Assembly (NCBI GenBank): GCA_003223115.1
Contig: QHXW01000225.1
Span: forward strand, 1-64,000
Source of the DNA: Acidobacteriota bacterium
Lineage (GTDB): Bacteria > Acidobacteriota > Terriglobia > Bryobacterales > Bryobacteraceae
Reading direction: 5' to 3'
Length of the DNA: 64,000 nt
Made by a program: the position numbers and the translations under genes. How positions within the stretch are numbered: the first letter of the stretch is position 1; each line of letters begins with the position of its first letter. The notes under the pieces are model-generated. The model was not told where the DNA came from. It was given only the letters and a program-made list of their open reading frames with translations, and ran no database searches. Positions 1-8,300 of this stretch are shown here, piece by piece.

Positions 1-148
1 CGACCAGCGAGCAGGTATAGAGGTTGTCACCGACGCGGCTGTCACCATTCCAATCAGGCCCGGGGTTACCCACGCCCCAATAGACGAGCTTTAGCTCGGG
101 GTCGTAAGTGCCCGAAACCCAAGTCGAGCCGCCTCCGGTTTTGCGGCA
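1..148 (-). pseudogene. Fragment of a PQQ-dependent alcohol dehydrogenase
   Basis: The minus strand is open from 148 to the window edge and reads [16 protein letters not shown], then [17 protein letters not shown] and [11 protein letters not shown]. These are typical beta-propeller motifs of quinoprotein methanol/ethanol dehydrogenases, periplasmic enzymes that oxidise alcohols with PQQ. An in-frame TGA lies directly upstream (plus-strand 149-151), and the sequence beyond it shows no dehydrogenase motifs in any minus frame. The N-terminal part is therefore missing, either by truncation or by an indel at about 150. The rest of the gene lies outside the window. I am confident of the family and unsure whether the gene is functional. 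Confidence 0.65.
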
Positions 149-482
149 TCACAGGCAGCGTGCCTCAGAGTTGCGGCGGTTGTCACATCGTGGACGGTGT
201 TGGCGGCTTGGTTGAATCAGTCTAGCTCAAAACGCAAGCACAGCCCAGTCCACATGCTGTCAGCTCTTTCCGTAGAATCGGCGCAACCGGATAGGAAATG
301 CGCGAAGTAGGTATTGCGCCTCTGATCGGTGCCGCAGGCCACTTGGACGAAACACCCCGTTGCGGATATGTGGCAGGTCAACGGATAGATTTCCCTGCCG
401 CAGTGTTTACATCCCCCCTCGCGACTGCTCTGGTCACTGTGCCCGATCCACCCTCCTGCGTCTCGCGATATACTGGCCTCCC
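149..482. other. Non-coding stretch upstream of the permease gene
   Basis: No reading frame here has protein-like composition. The plus-strand frame of the downstream permease is open from 360, but its residues before 483 are Cys/Arg-rich and unlike a transporter N-terminus. No convincing promoter, RNA gene or repeat was seen. Confidence 0.5.
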
Positions 483-1856
483 ATGCTGCCTGAATACATC
501 GCCAGGTCCTCCCCTAATTCGACTGCAAATCGCGCGCCGTGGTACAAGAGCACCGCGCCAAGTTACGCCGGCATTTTTCTCTGGGTCGCCTTCTATGTTT
601 CGATGGCGCAAAACACCATCAATCACGCCTCGCTCGGCCTGTGTATCGCGGCGCTGGCCGTCGCGGGCCTGCTAAGTTACGCGCTGTTCTACCACGTCCC
701 GGCAATGCTCGGAATGCAGACTGGTTTCCCGCTCTACGTCGTGGGCAGCTCGACGTTCGGCACAACGGGCGGCTATGTCATGCCCGGCCTCCTGATGGGG
801 CTGCTGCAAGTCGGCTGGTTTGCGGTGAGCACTTTCTTTGCGACCAAATTCATCCTGAGCGGCGTCCATTCCGAGGCCCAGCCGGGAAGTTTGTCGTTCA
901 TTGTCATCGGCGTGATCTGGGGTTATTTGATGGCCTACATCGGCGCGATGGGCATTCAATACGTCGCCCGCGTCTCGCTTTATCTGAACCTGATCCCCTT
1001 CCTGATGATCCTGATTGTTTTCTCAAAGACGGCCCCCGGGATCTCGAATCACGTCGTCAGCGAGCCCAATCCGCTGTTTGCTTTCACGCTGCTGCTGCAA
1101 ATCGTCATCGGCTTTTTCGCCACGGCCGGAGCCGCGGGCGCCGATTTTGGCATGAACAATCGCAACGAGAAAGACGTCCGTCTGGGCGGTCTCACGGGCA
1201 TCGCCCTGGCAGTTCTCTTTGCAGGGGGACTGCCGATTCTCTCGGTGGCCGGAGCGCGCGCGCTAAATCCGAATATCCAGAGCTTCGGCTACGATGCCGT
1301 CATTTCATCCATGGGCGGAGTCCTCGCCTCGGCCATGTTCTTCCTGTTTACCATCGCTTCCATTGGCCCCGCGTGCTTCTGCGCCTTCATTGCTGGCAAC
1401 AGCTTCTCCACCATGATCCCCGGAGTGAAGCGCATGTCCTCCACCATGGCCGGCGTCACCGTCGCGATAATCCTGGCCGTTACCGGCGCTGCGGCGGATT
1501 TGATCGGTTTCTTCACCATCGTGGGTGCCTCCTTCGGTCCTATTTGCGGGGCCATGGCTGCCGATTACCTGCTTTCCGGTAAGCGCTGGCCCGGCCCGCG
1601 TGAAGGCATCAACTGGGCTGGCTACATCGCCTGGGCCATTGGATTCGTCATCGGCATTCTGCCCAACCTGCCCGTTTCACCCGCGCTCAAGGCTCACGCG
1701 CAGCCCGCCGTGCTCTACAGCTTCTTTGCCGGATTCATCATCTACGCCGTTCTCGCGAAAGCCGGGCTGGAACCCTGCACGGTGCCGCTTGAAGAAGCCG
1801 GCGTGCGCGCACCTATCGGCGGCAATCAATCCAAACGCGGACGCGCAACGGCGTGA
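483..1856 (+). CDS. NCS1-family nucleobase:cation symporter (cytosine permease-like)
   Basis: A polytopic inner-membrane protein of 457 aa with about 12 hydrophobic segments. It resembles CodB-type NCS1 permeases, which import cytosine or related nucleobases with a cation. Family features are the N-terminal GIFLWVAFYV segment (TM1), the Gly-rich QTGFPLYVVGSSTFGTTGG region around residue 80, and GADFGMNNRNEKDV in the middle. I chose ATG 483 because it starts MLPEYIARSSPNST, directly before the conserved APWYKSTAPSYAGIF; the longer open frame from 360 adds a non-transporter-like Cys/Arg-rich stretch. The gene stands alone, so the substrate cannot be deduced from neighbours. Family certain, substrate not. 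Confidence 0.85.
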   Translation: MLPEYIARSSPNSTANRAPWYKSTAPSYAGIFLWVAFYVSMAQNTINHASLGLCIAALAVAGLLSYALFYHVPAMLGMQTGFPLYVVGSSTFGTTGGYVMPGLLMGLLQVGWFAVSTFFATKFILSGVHSEAQPGSLSFIVIGVIWGYLMAYIGAMGIQYVARVSLYLNLIPFLMILIVFSKTAPGISNHVVSEPNPLFAFTLLLQIVIGFFATAGAAGADFGMNNRNEKDVRLGGLTGIALAVLFAGGLPILSVAGARALNPNIQSFGYDAVISSMGGVLASAMFFLFTIASIGPACFCAFIAGNSFSTMIPGVKRMSSTMAGVTVAIILAVTGAAADLIGFFTIVGASFGPICGAMAADYLLSGKRWPGPREGINWAGYIAWAIGFVIGILPNLPVSPALKAHAQPAVLYSFFAGFIIYAVLAKAGLEPCTVPLEEAGVRAPIGGNQSKRGRATA

Positions 1857-1893
1857 CGCGGAGCACCCCGAAGCACACCGTGACCGGTCTCAC

Positions 1894-1924
1894 GCCGCTC
1901 CGGGCCGCTTTACTCCGGAGCGGC
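1894..1924 (+). terminator. Candidate hairpin terminator after the permease gene
   Basis: GCCGCTCCGG (1894-1903) and CCGGAGCGGC (1915-1924) form a perfect 10-bp stem with an 11-nt loop, 37 bp after the permease stop. No T-tract follows, so it is a strong hairpin but not a textbook intrinsic terminator. Confidence 0.5.
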
Positions 1925-1993
1925 ATCTACGGATACAGTGCTCTAAAATCACCGAATTTGAGCTGTATTTTGTTGCAAATTCCATGGGTGAGA

Positions 1994-2022
1994 TTGTTAT
2001 ATAAAAACTTACTCTGTATAAT
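1994..2022 (+). promoter_or_regulatory. Consensus-like sigma-70 promoter for the HExxE gene
   Basis: TTGTTA (1994-1999) and a perfect TATAAT (2017-2022) are separated by exactly 17 bp. The predicted start of transcription is near 2029, just before the Shine-Dalgarno AGGAGG (2032-2037) and ATG 2044, giving a leader of about 15 nt. The upstream DNA is unusually A/T-rich for this window. Confidence 0.7.
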
Positions 2023-2043
2023 CCCACTCCCAGGAGGCAAAAT

Positions 2044-2787
2044 ATGGCCAATATTCAGATCAGTGTAATTAACGCCAGTGCGGCGTTGCAGGACACGGAG
2101 GTGCAGGCCGTGGTGCCGGCCTTGCAAAAACAGGTGAGCCGCGACTTCGCGCCCGCTTGGGGCTTCGGGGCCGACCTCACATTCGTGCGCCGGAATGCCC
2201 AACCGGCTGCTAGTTCCTGGTGGCTCGTCATCCTGGACAATTCCGATCAGGCCGGCGCGCTGGGCTATCACGACGTCACCCCGGAAGGCCTTCCGCTGGG
2301 CAAGGTATTCGCAACCAGCGATAAGCAATTTGGAACCAATTGGACCGTCACCGCCAGTCATGAACTGCTCGAAATGCTGGCAGACCCCGACATTAATCTT
2401 ACGGTTTTCATTCAACCTGACGCCACCAGCGGAACTCTGTACGCCTACGAAATCTGCGATGCTTGCGAGGCTGACAATAATGGTTATGCCATCGACGGCG
2501 TTACCGTATCGGACTTCGTTTACCCGGCCTGGTTCGAGTCATTCCGTGCACAGGGCAGTACGCAATTCGATCAGCAAAAGCAGATCCAGCAGCCGTTCGA
2601 GTTGCTGCCCGGTGGATATATCGGCGCGTTTGATGTGAATTCCGGCACCGGGTGGCACCAGATCTCCGCGCAAGGGGCTCCACTGAGGTATGCAATGCGC
2701 CCGCGCCTCGGCAGCCGCCGCGAGCGCCGTCGAACCCCGCGCACTCAGTGGATCAAAAGCGCACTTAAGCGTGGCCAGGGCGCGTAA
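2044..2787 (+). CDS. Unrecognised 247-aa protein with a HELLE (HExxE) motif
   Basis: I do not recognise a named family. The protein has no signal peptide or membrane segment. Its clearest feature is SHELLEMLADP, with His106, Glu107 and Glu110 in a HExxE arrangement, followed by an acidic/Cys cluster EICDACEAD (residues 136-144). This could be a zinc site like that of small metallopeptidases, which is inference. The last 30 residues are strongly basic (RPRLGSRRERRRTPRTQ) and may bind nucleic acid or a membrane. An ideal AGGAGG lies 6 nt before ATG 2044 and a near-perfect sigma-70 promoter precedes it, so the gene is probably well expressed. It is monocistronic and convergent with der. Confidence 0.8.
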   Translation: MANIQISVINASAALQDTEVQAVVPALQKQVSRDFAPAWGFGADLTFVRRNAQPAASSWWLVILDNSDQAGALGYHDVTPEGLPLGKVFATSDKQFGTNWTVTASHELLEMLADPDINLTVFIQPDATSGTLYAYEICDACEADNNGYAIDGVTVSDFVYPAWFESFRAQGSTQFDQQKQIQQPFELLPGGYIGAFDVNSGTGWHQISAQGAPLRYAMRPRLGSRRERRRTPRTQWIKSALKRGQGA

Positions 2788-2827
2788 GATCTCTGATCGG
2801 CAACTGGCAAAACTCTTGGACAAGCCG

Positions 2828-2848
2828 GGCGGCTCTCTCCGGGCCGCC
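2828..2848. terminator. Possible bidirectional terminator between convergent genes
   Basis: GGCGGC (2828-2833) pairs with GCCGCC (2843-2848) in the 70-bp gap between the HExxE gene and der, which converge here. The stem is only 6 bp and lacks a long T-run. Confidence 0.35.
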
Positions 2849-2857
2849 TGACCGGCA

Positions 2858-4174
2858 CTATGCGCCAATCCGTCGGCCATGCCGCCCTGACTTTTTCTTG
2901 ACCTTGGACTTCAACACTATCGGAGTTCCCTTGAATCCGAAGCGCCGCCGCAACTGGTTGATCAAATAACGCTCGTGTGAGAAATGCAGAGGTCCGGCGC
3001 GATCGGTGAACAGCACAAAGGTCGGTGGGCGCGCAGAAGCCTGCGTGATGTAGTAGATTTTTCGTTCTTCAAATTGCAATGATTCCACAAAACGGTTCAG
3101 CTCGCCCGTGGTAATGCGTTTTCCCGTGGAATCGCGGACTTCGCGGATCAGTTTGAACAACTCCGGCACGCCCTGCCCCGTTTTGCCGGAAAGAAATACC
3201 ACTGGAGCGTACTCGAGAAACTTCAATTCATCCCGCACCTGCTGCTCGAAATCACGTTTCTTCGCGGCCGGGATCGCATCCCATTTGTTGACGCAAATGA
3301 TCACGCCTCGCCCGCCCTCGTGCGCGTAACCGCCAATGGTCGCATCCAGGCCCAGCACGCCCTCGGTGGCATCCAGCAGCAGCAAAACCACCTGCGCCAT
3401 CCTTATGTGCCGCCGCGCCATCACAACGCTGAGCTTTTCGGCCATCATCTTGGTCTTGCCTTTGCGGCGAATGCCCGCGGTGTCGACGAACACATAGTCG
3501 GTCTCGCCGTGCCGCACCAAGGCGTCCACGGCGTCGCGAGTGGTGCCAGCTACGGGCGAGACGATGACCCGATCTTCTCCTGTGAGCGTGTTCAGCAGCG
3601 TGGATTTGCCTACGTTGGGCCGTCCGATGATGGCCACCTTGATCGATTCTTTAGGCTCCTCCTCAGCAGTCTCGCTGAACCCGGCAGTCACGTGCCCGAG
3701 CAATTCGTCTATGCCCAGACCATGTTCGGCCGAGACCGGGAAAACATCACCGATTCCGAGGCCATAGAACTCGTTCACCAGATCCTCGCGAGCATGCGTG
3801 TCGGCCTTGTTTACGGCCAGTGTTACGGGTTTGCCCAGCCGCAGCAGCAACTGCGCCAGCTCGCGGTCGGGCCCGGCAATTTCCCCGCGCCCGTCCACTA
3901 ACAGGATGATCTGTGCAGCTTTGTCGAATGCGACCTGCGCCTGCTTCAGTATCTGGCTCGGAATATACTCCGCATCGTTGACCACGATGCCGCCGGTGTC
4001 GATCACTTCGAAGCTTTTGCCGTCGTATCGCCCCTGGCCGTGTATGCGGTCCCGCGTGATGCCCGGCTCGTCGCCCACAATGGCCCGCCGCTGGCCCGTA
4101 ATGCGGTTGAACAACGTGGATTTTCCAACGTTGGGACGTCCCACGATGACGATCGTCGGAATGCGCTCCATCAT
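2858..4174 (-). CDS. der: Ribosome-assembly GTPase Der (EngA)
   Basis: Der is an essential tandem-GTPase that acts in maturation of the 50S ribosomal subunit. The two G domains are clear: the first P-loop GRPNVGKS is at residues 12-19 with DTGG near 60, and the second GRPNVGKS is near 185 with DTAG near 230. NKAD and NKWD guanine-specificity motifs follow each, and a C-terminal KH-like domain ends in a basic tail (KSKVKKKSGRHGRRIG). The length of 438 aa is normal. The start MMERIPTIVIVG places the P-loop at the usual distance. The gene is transcribed alone and is intact. Confidence 0.97.
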   Translation of the reverse strand: MMERIPTIVIVGRPNVGKSTLFNRITGQRRAIVGDEPGITRDRIHGQGRYDGKSFEVIDTGGIVVNDAEYIPSQILKQAQVAFDKAAQIILLVDGRGEIAGPDRELAQLLLRLGKPVTLAVNKADTHAREDLVNEFYGLGIGDVFPVSAEHGLGIDELLGHVTAGFSETAEEEPKESIKVAIIGRPNVGKSTLLNTLTGEDRVIVSPVAGTTRDAVDALVRHGETDYVFVDTAGIRRKGKTKMMAEKLSVVMARRHIRMAQVVLLLLDATEGVLGLDATIGGYAHEGGRGVIICVNKWDAIPAAKKRDFEQQVRDELKFLEYAPVVFLSGKTGQGVPELFKLIREVRDSTGKRITTGELNRFVESLQFEERKIYYITQASARPPTFVLFTDRAGPLHFSHERYLINQLRRRFGFKGTPIVLKSKVKKKSGRHGRRIGA

Positions 4175-4382
4175 GCTTGTACCGTAGCACGCCGCATTAC
4201 CCTAACCCGGCGTAGCCGGAACCAAAAAAGGGTATACAAGTCCGATTCTTTTGGAATGGCCACCAAACCCGCATGTATAAAGGGCCACACGGCACTATCG
4301 AAAAATATCCTGCCAGAAAAAACATCGATTCCATGATAAAGGTACTAAAAAGGCACTTGCTTGTCCAGGGCTCAACAGTTGG

Positions 4383-4763
4383 CTACCAGACGCTCCGGCT
4401 ATAGTGCTTGCGAATGTCGCGGTCCGATGTGACCAGCGGCGCATATCCGTTCGACTTCGCGTACGCAACGATCAACCGGTCAAAAGGATCACGGGTCCAG
4501 CCTTCGAACAGCGCCGTCTGGATCACCAACGAGAATGAATGTTCGCAGAGCCTCAGCGCGATCTGCTCCTGCAACTGGCTTAACAGCGCCTGCGGCGGTT
4601 GCATGATTTTCTTGATCTCGTACAGGTATTCCAGTTCAAGCAAAACAATTGGTGAAATGAGTAGATCGGCCTCCTCAATCGCGGCGGTTGCGTGGGGCGT
4701 CAGCCGGTTTAATTGCTTTTCGCACAGCCAAATCATGACCTGCGTATCAAGATAGTGAATCAC
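4383..4763 (-). CDS. PIN-domain toxin (VapC-like ribonuclease)
   Basis: A 126-aa PIN-domain protein, the toxin of a type II toxin-antitoxin pair; VapC-type toxins cut RNA, often tRNA. The acidic metal site is present: Asp6 (HYLDTQ), Glu43 (VLLELEYL), Asp95 (DPFDRLIVAYA) and Asp114 (TSDRDIR). Translation begins at a GTG whose bases overlap the antitoxin stop as GTGA (4760-4763), the usual coupling in such pairs. The gene is intact. It is followed, toward der, by about 200 bp without a gene. Confidence 0.88.
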   Translation of the reverse strand: MIHYLDTQVMIWLCEKQLNRLTPHATAAIEEADLLISPIVLLELEYLYEIKKIMQPPQALLSQLQEQIALRLCEHSFSLVIQTALFEGWTRDPFDRLIVAYAKSNGYAPLVTSDRDIRKHYSRSVW

Positions 4764-5008
4764 AGCTCCGACCAGTCTTGCTCCCAGCCCTCAGTCATTT
4801 CTTTGAGCAGCTCCCGGTCGGCTCGTTTCAAATTCGCCTTTGGCGCCACCACTTTCTGCGCTGTGAGCTTCGCCAACTTTGAGCGCTTACTCTCCGGTGT
4901 GATGTGGAACACCACGCCCTTATGCACGAATTCCACCGGTTTGCCTTCGAGCGCCTGATCCGCGAGACGAAACAGTTCCTGCCGCAGTCTTGTGATCGTG
5001 ACCCGCAT
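4760..5008 (-). CDS. Antitoxin of the PIN toxin (Phd/YefM-type)
   Basis: An 82-aa protein starting MRVTITRLRQELFRLADQAL, the typical Phd/YefM N-terminal DNA-binding fold, with a charged C-terminal half that would wrap the toxin. I chose ATG 5008: the frame is open upstream to 5110, but the extra residues are not antitoxin-like and lie across the promoter. With this start, the predicted transcription start coincides with the start codon, so the mRNA may be leaderless. The gene precedes the toxin with a 4-nt overlap and probably represses its own promoter. Confidence 0.82.
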   Translation of the reverse strand: MRVTITRLRQELFRLADQALEGKPVEFVHKGVVFHITPESKRSKLAKLTAQKVVAPKANLKRADRELLKEMTEGWEQDWSEL

Positions 5009-5014
5009 GATCCC

Positions 5015-5059
5015 AATATATCGAGATATGTACATACTGTCAATATATGCTATGTACAT
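5015..5059 (-). promoter_or_regulatory. Promoter with palindromic operators for the PIN toxin-antitoxin operon
   Basis: On the minus strand a perfect TTGACA (-35, plus-strand 5038-5043) is followed by a 17-bp spacer and TATATT (-10, 5015-5020). The spacer contains the palindrome TATGTACATA (5027-5036). A second ATGTACAT lies upstream at 5052-5059, 24 bp from the first (5028-5035). Two identical palindromes, one inside the spacer, is the expected layout for autorepression by the antitoxin. Confidence 0.75.
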
Positions 5060-5208
5060 TACGCTCATTACGCGCTTCTTCATGCTGCTCGCGGCGATCT
5101 GAAACGGCATAACGCGGGCGTCTCAATTGCGCGTGCGGTTCGCTGGCCGCTCATCTATCCTGGCTTTGCGCGTCGGCCATCGCTCCTCTCGTTACAATCG
5201 AAAGATCG

Positions 5209-7140
5209 ATGACCACTCCCACGAAAGTCTCGAGCGCCCGCCAGTTCTTCTCCCGGCATGGCGCGCTTTCCAAATGGCACCCGAATTACGAGCACCGGCC
5301 CGGGCAAGCGGAGATGGCCGAGGCTGTCGAATCCGCGATTGCTGACCGAAAGCACCTCATCGTCGAAGCCGGCACCGGCACCGGAAAAACTCTGGCCTAT
5401 CTGGTGCCGGCCATTAATTCCGGGAAACGAATCGTCGTCTCCACGGGCACTAAGAACCTGCAGGAGCAGCTTTTCTTCAAGGACGTACCATTCCTCCAGA
5501 AGCATTTCCCAAGGCCATTGCAGGTCTGCTACATGAAAGGCCGCGGCAATTACGCCTGCCGGCAGAAGATCTACGATGCCGATAACGAGCCCGCCCTTGC
5601 GGGACTCGAGGAGATGGGCGACTTTCAGATCATCCGTGAGTGGGAGAAGACCACCGAGTTCGGCGATCGCGCCGAAATCAAGACGCTGCCGGAGTCCAGC
5701 TCCGTCTGGAACAAACTGGATGCCCGCCGCGACCTCTGCACCGGCCAGAAGTGCCCGCAATTCGACCGCTGCTTCATCACGTTGATGCACCAGCGCGCGT
5801 TCGAGAGCGACATCATTATCGTCAACCATCACTTGTTCTTCGCTGACCTGGCCATCAAAGAAGGGGACGAGTTCGCCGGCATTCTGCCCGAATATCACGC
5901 CGTGGTGTTCGACGAGGCCCACGAGATCGAAGATGTCGCCGGACAATATTTCGGCATCTCTACTAGCAATTACCGGTTTCAGGAGGTGCATCGGGATATC
6001 GCCCGTCTCTCGCGCCAAAAAGGCTTCGCCTCACCGGAACTGGACCGGACGCTGGAGCGCCTCGAGGAGCGGGCGGATCAGCTCTTCGCCCTGTTCGACG
6101 AAATTGAGGGTCGTGAGGCTCTTGAGGCCCGGCCGGCGTTCCTCGAGCAGCACCAGGAAGCCTATGATAACTTGCTGTTAGATCTTAAGCTTACATTGTC
6201 ACATCTAAAGTCATTAGAGAACCAGGCGGATGAGATTGCGCCGCTGCTGCGCCGCCTCGAGGAATTGGTCCTCAGCCTGCGATTCCTGTTTGAATCGGAT
6301 GATGCTTCCTATGTCTTTTGGGTGGAGCGCCGGGGCCGGGGATGCTTTCTGCAGGCCACACCAATCGATGTTTCGCGGATACTGGGCGAGCGGCTGTTCG
6401 ATAAGCTGGACACCGTGATCCTGACCTCGGCCACGCTGGCCGTCGGCGGAACATTCGAGTTCACCAGGCAGCGGATGGGTCTGCCTTACGCACGCACCTT
6501 GATCGTGCCTGGGCACTTTGACTTTGAAAAACAAGCTCTGCTCTATGTGCCGCAGCAGTTGCCGGATCCACGCCAAGCTTCATTCACCCGGCTTGCGGCC
6601 GAAGAGATCGTGCGGATCCTCAATTACAGCCGCGGCCGCGCCTTCGTGCTTTTTACCAGTTACCAGCAGATGCGCATGATCTACGACCGTGTGTCGTTCG
6701 AAATCGAGTTTCCCACGCTCCTGCAGGGCACCGCGCCCCGTAGCTCGCTGCTCGAAGAATTTCGCTCGACACCGAACAGCGTGCTGTTTGCCACCGCTTC
6801 TTTTTGGCAAGGCGTGGACGTTCCGGGCGAGCAGTTGAGCTGCGTTATTATTGATAAGTTGCCGTTTGCTGTTCCGAGCGATCCGGTAGTAGATGCCCGG
6901 ATGCGCAGTATTCGCGAAGCCGGCGGAAAACCCTTCTACGATTACCAGATCCCGCAAGCAGCCATCGCCTTGAAGCAGGGATTCGGGAGGCTGATCCGCA
7001 GCCGTTCGGACCGGGGTGTTCTGGCTCTGCTGGACAATCGGATCACGAAACAGCGTTACGGACAGATATTTTTTGACAGCTTGCCGGATTACCGATTTAC
7101 GACTAGCCTCGAAGACGTGGAGAAGTTTTTCGATGTTTGA
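5209..7140 (+). CDS. dinG: DinG/XPD-family ATP-dependent DNA helicase
   Basis: A superfamily 2, 5'-to-3' iron-sulfur helicase of 643 aa that unwinds damaged or R-loop-containing DNA. Walker A EAGTGTGKT is at residues 53-61 and the DEAH box (FDEAHEIED) near 234. Cysteines at about 117, 177, 182 and 188 match the spacing of the [4Fe-4S] site of DinG/XPD. The C-terminal helicase domain contains FWQGVDVPG and the QGFGRLIRS motif VI. The start is ATG 5209. The gene overlaps queD by 8 nt, suggesting joint translation, although no functional link is known. Confidence 0.92.
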   Translation: MTTPTKVSSARQFFSRHGALSKWHPNYEHRPGQAEMAEAVESAIADRKHLIVEAGTGTGKTLAYLVPAINSGKRIVVSTGTKNLQEQLFFKDVPFLQKHFPRPLQVCYMKGRGNYACRQKIYDADNEPALAGLEEMGDFQIIREWEKTTEFGDRAEIKTLPESSSVWNKLDARRDLCTGQKCPQFDRCFITLMHQRAFESDIIIVNHHLFFADLAIKEGDEFAGILPEYHAVVFDEAHEIEDVAGQYFGISTSNYRFQEVHRDIARLSRQKGFASPELDRTLERLEERADQLFALFDEIEGREALEARPAFLEQHQEAYDNLLLDLKLTLSHLKSLENQADEIAPLLRRLEELVLSLRFLFESDDASYVFWVERRGRGCFLQATPIDVSRILGERLFDKLDTVILTSATLAVGGTFEFTRQRMGLPYARTLIVPGHFDFEKQALLYVPQQLPDPRQASFTRLAAEEIVRILNYSRGRAFVLFTSYQQMRMIYDRVSFEIEFPTLLQGTAPRSSLLEEFRSTPNSVLFATASFWQGVDVPGEQLSCVIIDKLPFAVPSDPVVDARMRSIREAGGKPFYDYQIPQAAIALKQGFGRLIRSRSDRGVLALLDNRITKQRYGQIFFDSLPDYRFTTSLEDVEKFFDV

Positions 7141-7507
7141 AGTTTCGGTGGAAGAAACCTTTGCGGCGGGCCACGCCCTGAGGAATTACAAAGGGAAGTG
7201 TGAAAACGTTCACGGCCACAATTATCGCGTGCAGGTGACCGTCGAGGGAGCGGAGTTGGATTCAATCGGCCTGCTGGTGGATTTCGGCGCCATCAAGAAA
7301 GCCATCCGCGGTGTGGTCGAGCGCGTCGATCATCAATTCCTCAACGATCTGGAACCTTTCGAGGTGGCGAACCCGTCGGCCGAAAACCTGGCGCGCTATT
7401 TTTACGACGAGATTCTGCGCGGTCTGGGTACGTCCCCGGCCCGGATACGGGAAGTCAGGATCTGGGAAACCGATACCACCTCGGCCACCTACAGGCCCAC
7501 CGCCTAG
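7133..7507 (+). CDS. queD: 6-carboxytetrahydropterin synthase QueD-like
   Basis: A 124-aa member of the 6-pyruvoyltetrahydropterin synthase family. QueD converts dihydroneopterin triphosphate to 6-carboxytetrahydropterin in queuosine/7-deazaguanine synthesis. Zinc ligands His14, His27 and His29 (AGHAL, HGHNY) and catalytic Cys23 (KGKCENVHGH) are present, and the C-terminus has the REVRIWETDTTSATY substrate-binding Glu motif. The start ATG 7133 lies inside the dinG 3' end (8-nt overlap); the open frame continues upstream but with dinG-shadow residues. No other queuosine gene is in the window. Confidence 0.9.
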   Translation: MFEVSVEETFAAGHALRNYKGKCENVHGHNYRVQVTVEGAELDSIGLLVDFGAIKKAIRGVVERVDHQFLNDLEPFEVANPSAENLARYFYDEILRGLGTSPARIREVRIWETDTTSATYRPTA

Positions 7508-7510
7508 ACC

Positions 7511-7885
7511 TTATTCCGTCCAGTAACTGACCAGCAACCCTTCGCCGGCTACATCCATGTCGATGTAATATGCGGACAAGTTGAGACCATCGGAATCCTC
7601 CTGCGATTCGATGAAAAAGGAATCCGAGATGCCGCCCGTGGGGTTCGGCCAGAGCGCCCGGACGACACCGGCGAGCGTAGCGTGCGTCATCCCGCTCCTG
7701 CCGATGTAGCCTTTAAGGCCGGGGATCACCTGGAAGAAAGTCTTATCTTGCAAGCACGAGCGGCCGGATCGCTGGAAAGCGGCACTGGGGTGCCAGGAGT
7801 GGCCACATTGACTCGGCCCAACGTCGTAACAGTCATCTGGGTTCCTCATCCGCATAGTATCGGAAAGGATCTGAGGCCCAGACAC
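7511..7885 (-). CDS. Hypothetical protein, 124 aa
   Basis: I do not recognise this protein. The C-terminal half (ALWPNPTGGISDSFFIES, then NLSAYYIDMDVAGEG) has a natural residue mix, while the first 45 residues are Cys/Pro/Ser-rich and may not be translated. A shorter start at an internal Met is possible. The gene lies between queD (convergent, 3 bp apart) and the ferredoxin gene. It could be spurious. Confidence 0.4.
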   Translation of the reverse strand: MSGPQILSDTMRMRNPDDCYDVGPSQCGHSWHPSAAFQRSGRSCLQDKTFFQVIPGLKGYIGRSGMTHATLAGVVRALWPNPTGGISDSFFIESQEDSDGLNLSAYYIDMDVAGEGLLVSYWTE

Positions 7886-7961
7886 CTTGGTTGGAATAAC
7901 TACCTGATTCGGGGAAGTTTAGGCTTTCCCCGAAGTGATGTGAACAAGTCCGCTAGCGACG

Positions 7962-8222
7962 CTAGCGGCCGTAATATGCCGAGTTCTTCGCGGTGAATTC
8001 CGTCCATTTCTCAGGCAGATCATCCAACGCAAAGATGGCGGAAACCGGGCAAACCGGCACGCAAGCTCCGCAGTCGATGCACTCAACCGGATCGATGTAC
8101 AGCATCTCGGCCTCGGCGAAATTGGCCTCGTCTTTCTTGGGGTGGATGCAATCGACCGGGCACGAATCCACGCACGCTGTATCCTTGGTCCCGATGCAAG
8201 GTTCCGCAATCACGTATGCCAT
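7962..8222 (-). CDS. Seven-iron/2[4Fe-4S] bacterial-type ferredoxin
   Basis: A small cytosolic electron carrier of 86 aa. Cysteines 9, 17, 21 and 25 (motif ACVDSCPVDCIHP) and 48, 51, 54 and 58 (ECIDCGACVPVCPV) match FdxA-type ferredoxins carrying a [3Fe-4S] and a [4Fe-4S] cluster. The helical acidic C-terminus (DDLPEKWTEF) is typical. Start ATG 8222. No redox partner is adjacent, so it is probably a general carrier. Confidence 0.93.
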   Translation of the reverse strand: MAYVIAEPCIGTKDTACVDSCPVDCIHPKKDEANFAEAEMLYIDPVECIDCGACVPVCPVSAIFALDDLPEKWTEFTAKNSAYYGR

Positions 8223-8300
8223 GTATGTTTACCTGTGAAGCATATTCATAACACATGGCCCGACAAAAAACAAACTGCGGCCAGCAAGCTGCTCCCGGCG

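Noticed and set aside
3320-3901. Plus-strand 193-aa frame opposite der
   Set aside because: Shadow of the essential der gene with no domain of its own.
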